DNA of 64,000 nt from Nocardiopsis sp. CC223A (GCF_030766825.1 NZ_JASFDV010000017.1:31888-95887), one strand, 5' to 3'. Shown: positions 42,103-51,177, counted from the first letter of the stretch. The notes: generated from the letters alone by a model not told the origin. Made by a program: numbers and translations.

Positions 42103-42852
42103 TCAGGGGGTGGCGTGTGCGCGGGGCCGGGTGGTGGCGGGGGACGCGGGGTGGGGGTGGGCGGGCAGGTGGAAGAAGATCGCGGGGTCGGTGCGGGTGG
42201 GGTGCAGGGGGGTGTGGAGGTCGAGGTCGGTTTTGAGGTCGGCCAGGGCGCGGTGGGTGTGGGGTGCGCGGGCGGCGGAGGCGGTGAAGTAGCCGGTGGT
42301 GTTGTTGGCGAGCCAGGACAGGACGAGGGCGCCCTCGGTGAAGGGCGGGGTGTGGGGGTGGCGGAAGACGCCGTGGACGGCGATGGGGGTGTGGGGGTCC
42401 AGGGTGGGCAGGAGGTGGTGGAGGTACCAGCGGGCGAACCAGCCGCCGTGGGTGCTGTCGAGGGTGAGCAGTCCGGTGTGTTGGGGCAGGTGGGTGAGTT
42501 TGGCGCGGACGTCGCCTTTGGTGTGGGTCCAGTGGTCGGGGTCCATGCCGGGTGGGAGGTGGTGGGGGTGGGGGTCGTGGGTGTCGAAGGTGTGGAGGTG
42601 GCCGGTGCCGTTGTGGTGCAGGGCGGTGAGGGTCCAGGCGGTGGCGGTGCTGTGCGCGGTGCCGATGCGGACGACGTGGTCGGGGGTGTGGTGGCGGATG
42701 AGGAGGTAGGTGATCTCGGCTTCGATGTCGTCGGGCGCGGGGGTGGGCGGCGGGTCGGTGGGCAGGGCGCGGATGTGGTCGCGGGCGCGGGCGAGGTCGT
42801 CGCGGTGGGTGCGGTAGAGGGTGCTGATGTGGTCCAGGTCGATGGTCGGCAC
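42103..42852 (-). CDS. Class I SAM-dependent methyltransferase (Methyltransf_24-like)
   Basis: 249 residues. The SAM-binding region is recognisable as VVRIGTAHSTATAWTLTAL with GHLHTFDTHDPH, followed by LLTLDSTHGGWFARWYLH, in which the usual 'IDGDHxYE' acidic loop is altered. IAVHGVFRHP matches 'vVFHDv' only loosely. Composition is extreme in His, Pro and Thr because the minus strand here is very C-rich. Function is unknown; catalytic competence is not certain. Confidence 0.7.
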   Translation of the reverse strand: MPTIDLDHISTLYRTHRDDLARARDHIRALPTDPPPTPAPDDIEAEITYLLIRHHTPDHVVRIGTAHSTATAWTLTALHHNGTGHLHTFDTHDPHPHHLPPGMDPDHWTHTKGDVRAKLTHLPQHTGLLTLDSTHGGWFARWYLHHLLPTLDPHTPIAVHGVFRHPHTPPFTEGALVLSWLANNTTGYFTASAARAPHTHRALADLKTDLDLHTPLHPTRTDPAIFFHLPAHPHPASPATTRPRAHATP

Positions 42853-43016
42853 GGTGCTGCTCCCGGTGGTGCGACGAAGTGTGATTGCCGAAAGTAGCAG
42901 TCTCGTAACCTTGTGTTGGGGTTGTGGTGGGCGTGTCGTCGTGCCGGGCGGGCGGGCGGGGTGGGTTCGTCGTGGTTCGCCCCTCCCCCGCCGTTCCCTC
43001 TCCCCTGTGGCCGGGG

Positions 43017-43664
43017 TCAGCGGCGGGCCTGGACGAGGCCGGCGTCGTAGGCGGCGATGACGGCCTGGGTGCGGTCGCGGGCGTCGAGTTTGGTGAGGAT
43101 GTTGGAGACGTGGGTCTTGACCGTCTCGGTGCCCAGGTGCAGGTGGTGGGCGATCTCGGTGTTGGTGAGCCCCTGGGCGATGAGGGTGAGGGTCTGTGAC
43201 TCGCGGGGGGTGAGGGTGGCCACGGCGCGGGCGGCGGGGGTGGTCTGGGCCGGGTGGGTGGCGGCCAGGTCGCGCAGGGCGGCGGGGAAGAGCAGGTTCT
43301 CTCCGCGGTGGGTGATGCGGATGGCGGCCAGGATGTCCTCGGGCGGGGTGCGTTTGAGGAGGAAGCCGGTGGCGCCGGCGCGTAGGGCGTCCCAGACGTA
43401 GGCGTCGTTGTCGAAGGTGGTCAGGACCAGGACGCGGGGTGCGTGGGGGCGGGCGGTGAGGGTGCGGGTGGCCTGGATGCCGTCCAGGCGGGGCATGCGC
43501 ACGTCCATGAGGACCAGGTCGGGGTGGGTGCGGGCGATGAGGTCGGGGACGCCGGCGCCGTCGTCGGTCTGGCCGACGGTCTCCATGTCGGGTTCGGCGT
43601 TGATGAGGGCGGCGAGCCCGGCGCGGATGAGGGCTTCGTCGTCGACCAGGGCGATCCGGATCAT
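43017..43664 (-). CDS. LuxR/NarL-family response regulator
   Basis: 215 residues. Receiver with DDE at residues 8-10, phospho-Asp 54 (LVLMDVRMPRLDG) and Lys in GFLLKRTPP. The C-terminal helix-turn-helix reads LTPRESQTLTLIAQGLTN then TVKTHVSNILTKL. Its ATG overlaps the stop of the upstream kinase by four bases, so the two are coupled. Codons are strongly C-rich, as for the other leftward genes of this block. Confidence 0.93.
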   Translation of the reverse strand: MIRIALVDDEALIRAGLAALINAEPDMETVGQTDDGAGVPDLIARTHPDLVLMDVRMPRLDGIQATRTLTARPHAPRVLVLTTFDNDAYVWDALRAGATGFLLKRTPPEDILAAIRITHRGENLLFPAALRDLAATHPAQTTPAARAVATLTPRESQTLTLIAQGLTNTEIAHHLHLGTETVKTHVSNILTKLDARDRTQAVIAAYDAGLVQARR

Positions 43665-44911
43665 GGGGTGTCGGTGTCTTTCCAGTTCAGGGTGAGGTCG
43701 AGGGTCCAGTGGGTGGGGTCGGTGGCGGGGTGGGGTCCGGCGGTGAGGGTGCCGCCGAGCAGGTGGGCGCGTTCTTGCATGCCGGTGATGCCGCGGCCGC
43801 CGGTGCGGCGGCGGCTCAGGGGGCGGCGGGGCGGGAGGGGGTTGGTGGCGGTGAGGTGGAGGTGGCGGGGGGTGATGTCCAGGGTGAGGTCGAGGGGGTG
43901 GTCGGGTGCGTGGGTGAGGGCGTTGGTGAGGGCCTGTTGGGCGATGCGGTAGGTCTCGCGGGAGAGCAGGGAGGGGACGGTGTCGGGGTCGCCGTTCAGG
44001 GTCAGGTGCAGGGGTGTGCCGGTGTGGGAGGCGGTCTGGGCCAGGTGGGTGAGGTGGGTGAGGTCGGGGGGTGGTGCGGTGGGGGCGGGGGTGTCCTCGC
44101 GCAGGATGCCCAGGGCGTGGTCGAGGTCGGCGGTGGCGGTGCGGGCCTGGTCGGCGATGTGGGTGAGGGCCTGGCGGGCGAAGTCGGGGTCGGTGTCGAT
44201 GAGGCGGGCGGCGGTGGCGGATTGGAGGGTGATGACGGACAGGGCGTGGCCCAGGGAGTCGTGGAGTTCGCGGGCCAGGCGGTTGCGTTCGGCCAGGGTG
44301 CGGGCGCGGGCCTGGGCGTCGGCGAGCAGGCGGGCGGGTGAGGGGCCGAGCAGATGGGGGGCGAGCAGGGCCAGAAGGTGGCCGGTGAGGGCGATGGCGG
44401 CGATGAGGGACAGGAGCAGGGCCAGGCCCAGCAGGGGTCCGGTCAGGCCCTGGGCGACGGTGCGGGGGTCCGTGGTCAGGGGGGTGATGGCCAGGAGTGC
44501 GGATTGGGTGAGGCCGGTCATGGTGGCCAGGCAGACGGCCAGGCCGGTGAAGGTGTGCAGGCACAGCCACAGGGCGGCGCGGGTGCCGGGTGCGGGGGGT
44601 GTGTCGGGGAGGCGGTCCAGGGGGCCGTGCAGGAGGGCGCGGGCGAGTTGGTGCTGGGCGGCGGCGACGCTGGGGATGCGGGCGGTGGCGATGAGGGCGG
44701 CCAGGGTGATGACGGTGGCCAGGGCCCAGGCGGCGGGGGTGGGCTGGTTCTGGGTTCCTCCCCTGGTGATGAGGCCGGCCAGGACGAGGGCGGCCACGGC
44801 GTAGGGGGTGAGCAGGGCGCCGCCGATGATGAGGTAGGCCCAGCGCCGGTAGGTGTGGGCGCTGGTGAAGGGGTGTGCCGCGGTGGTGAGCGGTCGCATG
44901 AGGTGGCGCAC
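43661..44911 (-). CDS. Two-component sensor histidine kinase, NarL type
   Basis: 416 residues from GTG 44911; an ATG at 44899 is an alternative, and neither has a clear ribosome binding site. The N-terminal half has about six transmembrane segments. HisKA_3 has the acceptor His in ARELHDSLGHALS, and HATPase follows with QQALTNALTHAPD; the G box is weak but GGRGITGMQERAHLLGG is present. It pairs with the overlapping response regulator. The next gene, a divergent amino-acid permease, may be a target; that is inference. Confidence 0.92.
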   Translation of the reverse strand: MRHLMRPLTTAAHPFTSAHTYRRWAYLIIGGALLTPYAVAALVLAGLITRGGTQNQPTPAAWALATVITLAALIATARIPSVAAAQHQLARALLHGPLDRLPDTPPAPGTRAALWLCLHTFTGLAVCLATMTGLTQSALLAITPLTTDPRTVAQGLTGPLLGLALLLSLIAAIALTGHLLALLAPHLLGPSPARLLADAQARARTLAERNRLARELHDSLGHALSVITLQSATAARLIDTDPDFARQALTHIADQARTATADLDHALGILREDTPAPTAPPPDLTHLTHLAQTASHTGTPLHLTLNGDPDTVPSLLSRETYRIAQQALTNALTHAPDHPLDLTLDITPRHLHLTATNPLPPRRPLSRRRTGGRGITGMQERAHLLGGTLTAGPHPATDPTHWTLDLTLNWKDTDTP

Positions 44912-45163
44912 AGGGTGATGGTGGCACAGCGTGGTGGTGGTGCGCCTCCCCCGCGGTGGGGATGGCCTGGTCCGGTACGGACCGGTGGGGTGGCGGGGGT
45001 CACGCTACGGGGTGGTAGCGATCGCCGGTGTGGGTTGCGTCGATCACGTGAGCGAAGGTTGTCCGTGTTTCCCTGTGATGTGCCCCATATTGATGGGTTG
45101 ATGGGGTGTTTTCTGCGGGGTCGATGCTCCTCGGAGTGACGGTGTGCTCCTAGTGTTGGATGT

Positions 45164-46630
45164 GTGACGAGCAGTACAACACCGCCCAACCCTGCGGCGA
45201 ACACCCCAGAACAGTCCACCACCACCGGACTGGCCCACACCCTGCGGCGCCGCCACATGGCGCTCATCGCCATCGGCGGATCGGTCGGGGCGGGCCTGTT
45301 CATCGGCTCCGGCGCGGTCATCCAGACGGCCGGCCCCGCGTCCGTGGTCTCCTACGCCATCGCCGGCGCCCTGGTCTTCCTGACCCTGCGTGCCCTGGGC
45401 GAGATGGTCGTGTCGGTCCCGGCCGGTGGTTCCTTCTCCGACTACGCGCGCCTGGCCTTCGGCCCGCGCGCGGGCTTCACCATCGGCTGGGTCTACTGGT
45501 GGATGTACGCGGTCCTGGTGGCCGCGGAGTCCGTCGCCGGCGCCACCATCCTGTCCGGGTGGATCCCCGGCGTCCCGGCCTGGATCCTGGCCCTGGCGGT
45601 CCTGCTGTCGATGACGGCCGCCAACCTCGTCTCGGTGCGGGTCTTCGCCGAGACCGAGTCGTTCTTCTCCCTGGTCAAGGTCGCCACCATCGTGGCGTTC
45701 CTGTTCATCGGCGGCGCCTGGGCGCTGGGCCTGTGGCAGGGCGCCGACGGTTCCTCGATCGCCAACCTGTGGCAGCACGGCGGGTTCGCCCCCCAGGGGT
45801 GGACGGCCGTGCTGGCCGCCACCGTGGTGGTGCTTTTCGCCTTCGGCGGCGTGGAGATCATCACCGTCGCCGCCGGGGAGAGCGCCGAGCCCGAGCGCGG
45901 GGTGGCCGCGGCGGTCACCAACGTGCTGTGGCGCATCGGCCTGTTCTACGTGGCCTCGATCCTGGTCATCGTGGCGGTGCTGCCGTGGGACACCGTGGAG
46001 CCGGGGGTCAGCCCGTTCGTGGCGGTCATGGAGCACGTCGGTATCCCCGGTGCGGCCCTGATCATGGAGATCGTGGTGTTCATCGCCGTGCTGAGCGTGC
46101 TCAACGCTGCGATGTACACCTCCTCGCGGATGCTGTTCACCCTCACCCGCCAGGGGGACGCCCCGCACGTGCTGCGCGGGACCAGCCGGCGCGGTGTGCC
46201 GGTGCGGGCGATCCTGCTGGGCACGGTGGTGGGGTACGTGGCCGCGGTGGCCGAGTACCTGTTCCCCGGGCACGTGTTCCCGTTCCTGGTGGCCTCCATC
46301 GGCGCGATCCTGCTGGTGCTGTTCCTGACCATCTGCGCCTCCCAGCTGGTGGTGGGGCGCCGGGTCCGGATGCGCGAGCCGGAGCGGTTGGGGTTCGCGA
46401 TCTGGGCGTTCCCGTACCTGACCTGGGCGACGCTCGTCGGCCTGGTGGTGATCGGGGTGGCGATGCTGATCATCCCCGAGCAGCGTCCGGCGCTGCTGAC
46501 GTCCCTGGGTGCGGTCGTGGTGGCGCTCGTCGCCTTCGAGGTGCGGCGGCGGTTCGGTACCCCGCCCTCGGACCGCATCCTGCCCCTGGACGGGCGGGGC
46601 GGCGCCGACGGGCTGCGCCAGGACCCCTGA
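45164..46630 (+). CDS. Amino-acid permease (AAT/APC family)
   Basis: 488 residues, GTG start with no obvious ribosome binding site. Twelve transmembrane segments with APC signatures: HMALIAIGGSVGAGLFIGSG in helix 1, ALVFLTLRALGEM, TIGWVYWWMYAVL, and FGGVEIITVAAGESAEPERG in the helix 6-7 region. It should import amino acids with protons. It is divergent from the kinase-regulator pair, and its codons switch back to the C-ending style, marking the end of the G/T-rich block. CCCCAT/ATGGGG arms lie in its upstream region. Confidence 0.93.
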   Translation: MTSSTTPPNPAANTPEQSTTTGLAHTLRRRHMALIAIGGSVGAGLFIGSGAVIQTAGPASVVSYAIAGALVFLTLRALGEMVVSVPAGGSFSDYARLAFGPRAGFTIGWVYWWMYAVLVAAESVAGATILSGWIPGVPAWILALAVLLSMTAANLVSVRVFAETESFFSLVKVATIVAFLFIGGAWALGLWQGADGSSIANLWQHGGFAPQGWTAVLAATVVVLFAFGGVEIITVAAGESAEPERGVAAAVTNVLWRIGLFYVASILVIVAVLPWDTVEPGVSPFVAVMEHVGIPGAALIMEIVVFIAVLSVLNAAMYTSSRMLFTLTRQGDAPHVLRGTSRRGVPVRAILLGTVVGYVAAVAEYLFPGHVFPFLVASIGAILLVLFLTICASQLVVGRRVRMREPERLGFAIWAFPYLTWATLVGLVVIGVAMLIIPEQRPALLTSLGAVVVALVAFEVRRRFGTPPSDRILPLDGRGGADGLRQDP

Positions 46631-46656
46631 CGGGTCATGTCCCGTGGAGTGGTGTG

Positions 46657-46673
46657 GGAACAACGGTTGTTCC
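46657..46673. promoter_or_regulatory. Palindrome GGAACAAC-G-GTTGTTCC
   Basis: Two perfect 8-base arms around one base, 27 bases past the permease stop. No gene starts nearby on the + strand, and the ankyrin gene ends 157 bases further on. It may be an orphan operator or part of a decayed promoter. Confidence 0.4.
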
Positions 46674-46786
46674 AACAAGAACGAATCGCCGACCAGCGCG
46701 CCGTTACCTCTGGGGCCCTGGAGTCGAACGAGGTCACACCACCCGGTGGGACACCATGCCCTGACGCCGTCGTCCGACGTCCGAAC

Positions 46787-46822
46787 GCGGGCGCCGCTCC
46801 CCCACCGGGGTGCGGCGCCCGC
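46787..46822. terminator. Terminator hairpin after the ankyrin gene
   Basis: GCGGGCGCCGC pairs perfectly with GCGGCGCCCGC, with inner CCCC/GGGG pairing, eight bases past the leftward ankyrin stop. Confidence 0.65.
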
Positions 46823-46829
46823 CGCGTGT

Positions 46830-47237
46830 TCAGTGCCCTTCGGGGCGGGCGTCCAGGAGGGCGAGCAGGTCGGTGCGGCCGAAGACGCGGGCGGTGTCGC
46901 GGGCGCCGGGGGTCCCGGCGTCGGGGTCGGCGCCGTGGGCGACCAGGAGGGCGATGATCGCCTCCTCGCCCTTGAAGACGGCGCCGGCCAGCGGGGACTG
47001 GCCGCGGTCGTTGAGGCGGTCGGGGTCGGCGCCGCGTTCGAGCAGGGCGGCGACGGTGGTGTGGTGGCCGTGGTAGGCGGCCAGCATGAGCAGGGTGTCG
47101 CCCTTGTCGTTGGTGAGGTTCACCGGGACGCCGGCGTCGATGTGGGCGGTCAGGGTGGCGGTGTCGCCGGTGCGGGCGCAGCCGAACAGGCGGGTGGCCA
47201 GGTCGACGACCTCGGGGTCGGGGTACTCGTCGGTCAC
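46830..47237 (-). CDS. Ankyrin-repeat protein
   Basis: 135 residues with about three ankyrin repeats: DTATLTAHIDAGVPVN, KGDTLLMLAAYHGHHTTVAALLERGADPD (read in parts) and GQSPLAGAVFKGEEAIIALLVAHGADPD (read in parts). A short capping helix (GRTDLLALLDARPE) ends it. It probably mediates protein-protein contact in the cytoplasm. No partner is evident; it is a single-gene unit with its own terminator. Confidence 0.9.
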   Translation of the reverse strand: MTDEYPDPEVVDLATRLFGCARTGDTATLTAHIDAGVPVNLTNDKGDTLLMLAAYHGHHTTVAALLERGADPDRLNDRGQSPLAGAVFKGEEAIIALLVAHGADPDAGTPGARDTARVFGRTDLLALLDARPEGH

Positions 47238-47372
47238 AGGGGAACCTTAGCGGCGGCGGGGGGTGCGGGTGGTGGACCGGGGGGACCGAGTGGTCCCGGT
47301 CGGTAGTGGTTTGCGTGCTGAACACCGGTTTTGTCGCTAAGGTGTCGCGCAACCCCTGAGAGGAGCACCCCC

Positions 47373-47891
47373 GTGCGACATGTCGTCGGCTTCCTGTCCG
47401 GTCTGATCCTCGCCCCCGTCCTGCTCTTGGCCTGCGGTTGGGCCTTCTCCCACCTGCGCTCTCTGCACGCCGCCGAGCGCGGTGTCCTGGACGGCAGCGG
47501 TCCGCTGGTCCTGGCCGGTCTGGTGGGCGTGGGGATCATCGTGGCGTTGCTGGCCGTTCCCCCGCGGCTGACCCCGATGCTGCCGTTGTCGGTGGCGCTG
47601 GTGCTGGGTGCGGCGACGGGGGTGGCGCTGCTGCGCGGTCACCTGTTGGAGCGGCTGCCCCCCGTCCCCGGCCTGGAGGGCGCGCTGGATCTGCTGCCGC
47701 TGGGCGTGTTCGTGCCGGTGGCGCTGGTGCTGGCGGCCACGGTGTCGGTGGGCGGGCGCTGGCGGCGCGATGAGGAGCACGAGGTCACCGCGGAGGAGTA
47801 CTTCGAGGGGCTGTACGAGGAGGGTGGGAAGCCGCAGGCCCGGACGCATGCGGAGCCCGAGGAGCAGCACGTGCCCCGGCACCGGGCCTGA
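47373..47891 (+). CDS. Four-helix membrane protein of unknown function
   Basis: 172 residues from GTG 47373 (GAGAGGAG upstream). Hydrophobic segments are VVGFLSGLILAPVLLLACGW, LVLAGLVGVGIIVALLAV, LPLSVALVLGAATGVALL and LLPLGVFVPVALVLAATVSV. A charged cytoplasmic tail contains EEHEVTAEEYFEGLYEE and a Pro/Glu-rich end. I do not recognise the family. It is convergent with the LysE-type gene, separated by 100 bases. Confidence 0.7.
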   Translation: MRHVVGFLSGLILAPVLLLACGWAFSHLRSLHAAERGVLDGSGPLVLAGLVGVGIIVALLAVPPRLTPMLPLSVALVLGAATGVALLRGHLLERLPPVPGLEGALDLLPLGVFVPVALVLAATVSVGGRWRRDEEHEVTAEEYFEGLYEEGGKPQARTHAEPEEQHVPRHRA

Positions 47892-47991
47892 ACGCCCCTC
47901 CCCCGCACGGCTGCGGGCCCGCGCCCCGGGGTGTCGGTGAGGAGCGTGTCACCAGGCGCCGACCGGCCCGCGAGCAACGCAGGGCGCGGTG

Positions 47992-48618
47992 TCATGGGGC
48001 CAGGACCCGCCACGCCAGGACGGCGGCGAACAGCAGGAGCCCGATCGCCGCCGCCATGTCCACCCCGCGATGAAAGCGGGGGCCGGTGAAGCGTCCCAAC
48101 ACGGACGCGGCCAGGGACAGCAGCGCGAACCACGTGAAGGTCCCCGCGCCCACACCCACGAGCATGGCCCACGGGGTGAGGGAACCCATGTCGGATGTGG
48201 CCGAGGAGACGGCGGCGAAGACCGCCGCCCAGGCCAGGATCGTCAGCGGATTGCCCGCAGTCGCGACCAGCCCCACCACGAACGCCGCCCGGGGCGAGGT
48301 GAGTTCGCGGTCGTCCTGCCGCTCCGTCGGACGGGACAGGGCACTGCGCAGGGCACGCAACGCCAGCACCAGCAGGACCAGCACGCCGAGCATTCCGACC
48401 GCCGTTCCCAGGGTTTCCCAGGTGGTGAGCAGTGCGGCCACGCCCGCGATACCCAGGAGGGCGTATCCGACGTCGACCAGCGCCGCCCCCGCGCCGATGG
48501 CCAATCCCAGCGCGATACCTCCGCGCAGAACGCTGCGCAGGCACAGCAGCCAGATCGGGCCGACCTGGGCGGCGACCACGAAGCCGAATCCGAAGCCGGT
48601 GACCAAGGTGGTCGTCAC
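47992..48618 (-). CDS. LysE-family amino-acid exporter
   Basis: 208 residues from GTG 48618. Six hydrophobic segments with LysE/RhtB features: the N-terminal GFVVAAQVGPIWLLCLRSVLRGG corresponds to the family's 'xPGPxxxxxxxxxxxxGxxxG' region (read in parts), ALRALRSAL is the central charged loop, and TAGNPLTILAWAAVF is the second conserved block. Members export amino acids or derivatives. As the last gene of the six-gene operon (46 bases after the MDR gene), it is likely to export that pathway's product. Confidence 0.88.
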   Translation of the reverse strand: MTTTLVTGFGFGFVVAAQVGPIWLLCLRSVLRGGIALGLAIGAGAALVDVGYALLGIAGVAALLTTWETLGTAVGMLGVLVLLVLALRALRSALSRPTERQDDRELTSPRAAFVVGLVATAGNPLTILAWAAVFAAVSSATSDMGSLTPWAMLVGVGAGTFTWFALLSLAASVLGRFTGPRFHRGVDMAAAIGLLLFAAVLAWRVLAP

Positions 48619-48664
48619 GATTCCGATCCCTTTCCAGGGGAGGAGGACGGGTGAACGTCGATGC

Positions 48665-49618
48665 TCAGTCGAGGCCCACATCGACGATGGTCTTTCCGAT
48701 GACGGCCCGTCGACGCTCTGGCTCCAACTCCGCGGGAAGCGCGCTCAGGGACACCCGGTCACTCACCGGGATTCGCATGTTCCCGTCCGCCAGTGCGCGC
48801 AAGGCATCGCTGATACCGGAGCGGACCTCATCAGGTCCTTCCATGACGCCCCCGTAGCCCAGCGCCCGGATGTTCCTGCGGTAGAAGGATCGCACGTCAA
48901 GCTCCGCCGCCGCCGAGAAGGAGGCACCGTAGACGACGAGGGTGCCGTAGGGGTCCAGGAGCCGGGTGGCGGCCGTGGTGTAGTCTCCGCCGAGCGGGTC
49001 GAGCACCACGTTCACTCCCAGTCCCTTCGCGGCCGTGACCAGCTCTTCCGCCGAGCGGGCGATCACGGTCCCGGCGCCCATCCGGGCCACTGCCTCAGCC
49101 TTGTTCGGGTCACCGGTCTGGCCCCAGACCGTCGCTCCCGAGCTCAGGGCGAGCGACGTCGCGGCCGTGCCCACGCCCCCCGTCGCCCCCAGGACCAGGA
49201 CGCGGTCCTCGGCTGTGACTTCGGCGAGTTCGTACACCACGCGGACAGCGGTCCGGCCGCACACGGCCGCGCAGGCCGCCTGGACCGGATCGACGCCTTC
49301 GGGTACCCGGATGAGCGAACCGCGTGGGACGACGGCTCGCCGGCTCCAGGTACCGTCACGGAACAGGCCGACGCCGTGGCCGTGGACCACGAACAGATCA
49401 TCGCCCCGGCGTCCGACCCCTTCCACGCCCAGTGTGCGGGGCACGGGGGCCTCACCGGCCACCTGCCCGGCGAGTACATAGGTGTCCAGGGGGTTGATCG
49501 ACGCGTACATCATGTCGATCACGACTTCATCGGCTGCGGGAGGTCCCTGTTCGGTCTCCTCGACACGAAGGACACGGTCGGGTCCGGTCAGTCGTGCGGC
49601 GAGGACGGTCTCTGCCAT
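48665..49618 (-). CDS. MDR-family NADPH oxidoreductase (quinone reductase-like)
   Basis: 317 residues. GroES-like part with ADEVVIDMMYASINPLDTYV and RTLGVEGVG. NADPH-binding part with VLVLGATGGVGTAATSLAL, then NVVLDPLGGDYTT. No structural-zinc cysteine lobe is present. It would reduce an enone, quinone or aldehyde intermediate. It starts eight bases after the aminotransferase gene in the rSAM operon and ends 46 bases before the exporter gene. Base composition is lower in GC than the flanking chromosome. Confidence 0.88.
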   Translation of the reverse strand: MAETVLAARLTGPDRVLRVEETEQGPPAADEVVIDMMYASINPLDTYVLAGQVAGEAPVPRTLGVEGVGRRGDDLFVVHGHGVGLFRDGTWSRRAVVPRGSLIRVPEGVDPVQAACAAVCGRTAVRVVYELAEVTAEDRVLVLGATGGVGTAATSLALSSGATVWGQTGDPNKAEAVARMGAGTVIARSAEELVTAAKGLGVNVVLDPLGGDYTTAATRLLDPYGTLVVYGASFSAAAELDVRSFYRRNIRALGYGGVMEGPDEVRSGISDALRALADGNMRIPVSDRVSLSALPAELEPERRRAVIGKTIVDVGLD

Positions 49619-49626
49619 GGTCTTCC

Positions 49627-50790
49627 TCAGCGGTTCGGGGGAGAGAGCAGCCGACGGAGCGTGCCGACGGTCCGTTCGATGTCCTGTTCGTCGACGTTGC
49701 CGAGGTGACCGATACGAAAGGTCTCCCCGGCCGCGCTCGGATGCGTGCCCGCTTGGAGGAGCACACCGTGCTCGGCGGCACCACGGAGCAGTTCTCCGGC
49801 GGTCAGGTGGGGCGGAGCGCGGTAGACGCTCACCCCGTTGGCGCGGTCGCCGTCCGCGGCGACGAAGTTGCGCAGACCTTCCGTTTCCAGTGCCGAGCGC
49901 AGCCGCAGCGCCAGGCGTCTGTGCCTGTGCACGCGTTGGGCCCCCTCCTGGATGACCAGTTCCAACCCCCGGGTCAGGGCGCCGATCAGGTTGCCGGGGA
50001 GCGTCTGGTGGTAGACGAAGCGTGCTTCCAAAGCGGCGCGCATCACCGGGAGCCAATTGCGAAGGTCCAGACTGAAGTGTCGCGGTGTCCACGTTCGCGA
50101 TGTGAGCACGTCCACGGCCCGGGGACCGAGTGAGGCGAGGTAGAGACCCGCGGGGACGCCCAACGCCTTGGGTGTGGAGGTGAGGTAGGCGTCCACTCCC
50201 CACGCTTCTTGGTGCACGAACTCCGCTCCGGCCGCGGACACCCCGTCCACCAGTACCAGTGCACCGTGTTCCCCGGCGACCCGGGCCAGGTCGCCGATCC
50301 CGGTCCGCACACCGCTGCTGGAATCGACATGGGTGATGAGCAGGGCTTGGTGGCGCTCTGCTCCCAGGAGCCGATCGATCTCCCCTGGATCGGGTGGGTG
50401 TCCCGGCTCGGAGGTGTGCACATGCGTGGGCAGGCCGAGTCTGACGCAGATGTCGTGCCAGCGGTTGCCCCACATGCCCGTGGACACCACCAGCACGGGT
50501 GTCCGGGGGGTCAGGAGGCTGGCCGCCACGCTCTCCATTCCCGCCGTTCCCGTCCCGGGGAGCACGAAGGGCACGGCCGCGGGGGCGTCGAGGAGTTGCC
50601 TGGTCAGCAGCAGGGCCCGTTGCAGGTCCTGCACGGAGGCCGGCGCGTCGATGGGGTCCGCGGCGTGCGCCAGACGGCGTAGCACCGAGGGGTGGGGCCG
50701 TGTGGGCCCCACCACCATGGGCAGGGGGTCACGCCGAAGGCCCGGCCCGGAGTCGCCGGAAGCGGGGACGGTGCTCGAAACGTCCCTCAC
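49627..50790 (-). CDS. Class V PLP aminotransferase (alanine-glyoxylate/AEP transaminase-like)
   Basis: 387 residues from GTG 50790, which overlaps the cupin stop (GTGA). Fold-type I, class V: LPMVVGPTRPHPSVL at the N-terminus, FVLPGTGTAGMESV in the cofactor phosphate region, LLITHVDSSSGVRTG, the Asp in VLVDGVSAAGA and the Schiff-base Lys in TSTPKALGVPAGL. The closest types are alanine-glyoxylate and 2-aminoethylphosphonate transaminases. In this operon it probably installs or removes the amino group of the pathway intermediate. Confidence 0.9.
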   Translation of the reverse strand: MRDVSSTVPASGDSGPGLRRDPLPMVVGPTRPHPSVLRRLAHAADPIDAPASVQDLQRALLLTRQLLDAPAAVPFVLPGTGTAGMESVAASLLTPRTPVLVVSTGMWGNRWHDICVRLGLPTHVHTSEPGHPPDPGEIDRLLGAERHQALLITHVDSSSGVRTGIGDLARVAGEHGALVLVDGVSAAGAEFVHQEAWGVDAYLTSTPKALGVPAGLYLASLGPRAVDVLTSRTWTPRHFSLDLRNWLPVMRAALEARFVYHQTLPGNLIGALTRGLELVIQEGAQRVHRHRRLALRLRSALETEGLRNFVAADGDRANGVSVYRAPPHLTAGELLRGAAEHGVLLQAGTHPSAAGETFRIGHLGNVDEQDIERTVGTLRRLLSPPNR

Positions 50791-51161
50791 TCGTCGCCCG
50801 CCCATTCCACGTAGTCCTCCCGGTAGGGAGTGAAGATGTCGAGTGCCACGGACCTCTCCAGCGCCCACACCTGGTGTTCCACGCCTCCCCTGACGACGAA
50901 GCTGTCTCCGGGGCCGGCTTCGAAGGTCCGGTCTCCGGCAACGACGCGGATGTGCCCTGAGACCAGGTAGGCGAGCTGTTCGTGCGGGTGGCTGTGACGG
51001 GGGAAGACCGATCCCTTCTCCATCACGTGCTCGACGAGCATGAGTTTGTCGTTGTGGGCGAGGACCCTGCGGGCCAGGTCCGGGAACGCGATGCGCGGCT
51101 CGACATCTGCCGAGGCCACGATGACCACGTCGTCGGTTCGGGGGGACGCATGCCGGGTCAT
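50787..51161 (-). CDS. Single-domain cupin protein
   Basis: 124 residues from ATG 51161, with GAAGGAG upstream. Cupin motif 1 is FPRHSHPHEQLAYLVSGHIRV (read in parts: HSHPHEQ then G), and motif 2 is GDSFVVRGGVEHQVWALE. The His/His/Glu/His set indicates a metal site. Bacterial single cupins act as isomerases, dioxygenases, lyases or sensors; the role in this operon is open. It starts 16 bases after the radical SAM gene and is coupled by overlap to the aminotransferase. Confidence 0.88.
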   Translation of the reverse strand: MTRHASPRTDDVVIVASADVEPRIAFPDLARRVLAHNDKLMLVEHVMEKGSVFPRHSHPHEQLAYLVSGHIRVVAGDRTFEAGPGDSFVVRGGVEHQVWALERSVALDIFTPYREDYVEWAGDE

Positions 51162-51177
51162 GAACGTACTCCTTCGC

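Noticed and set aside
46690..46740. A tRNA-like stretch (CTGGAGTCGAACGAGGT).
   Set aside because: No cloverleaf can be drawn and the acceptor and anticodon arms are missing.
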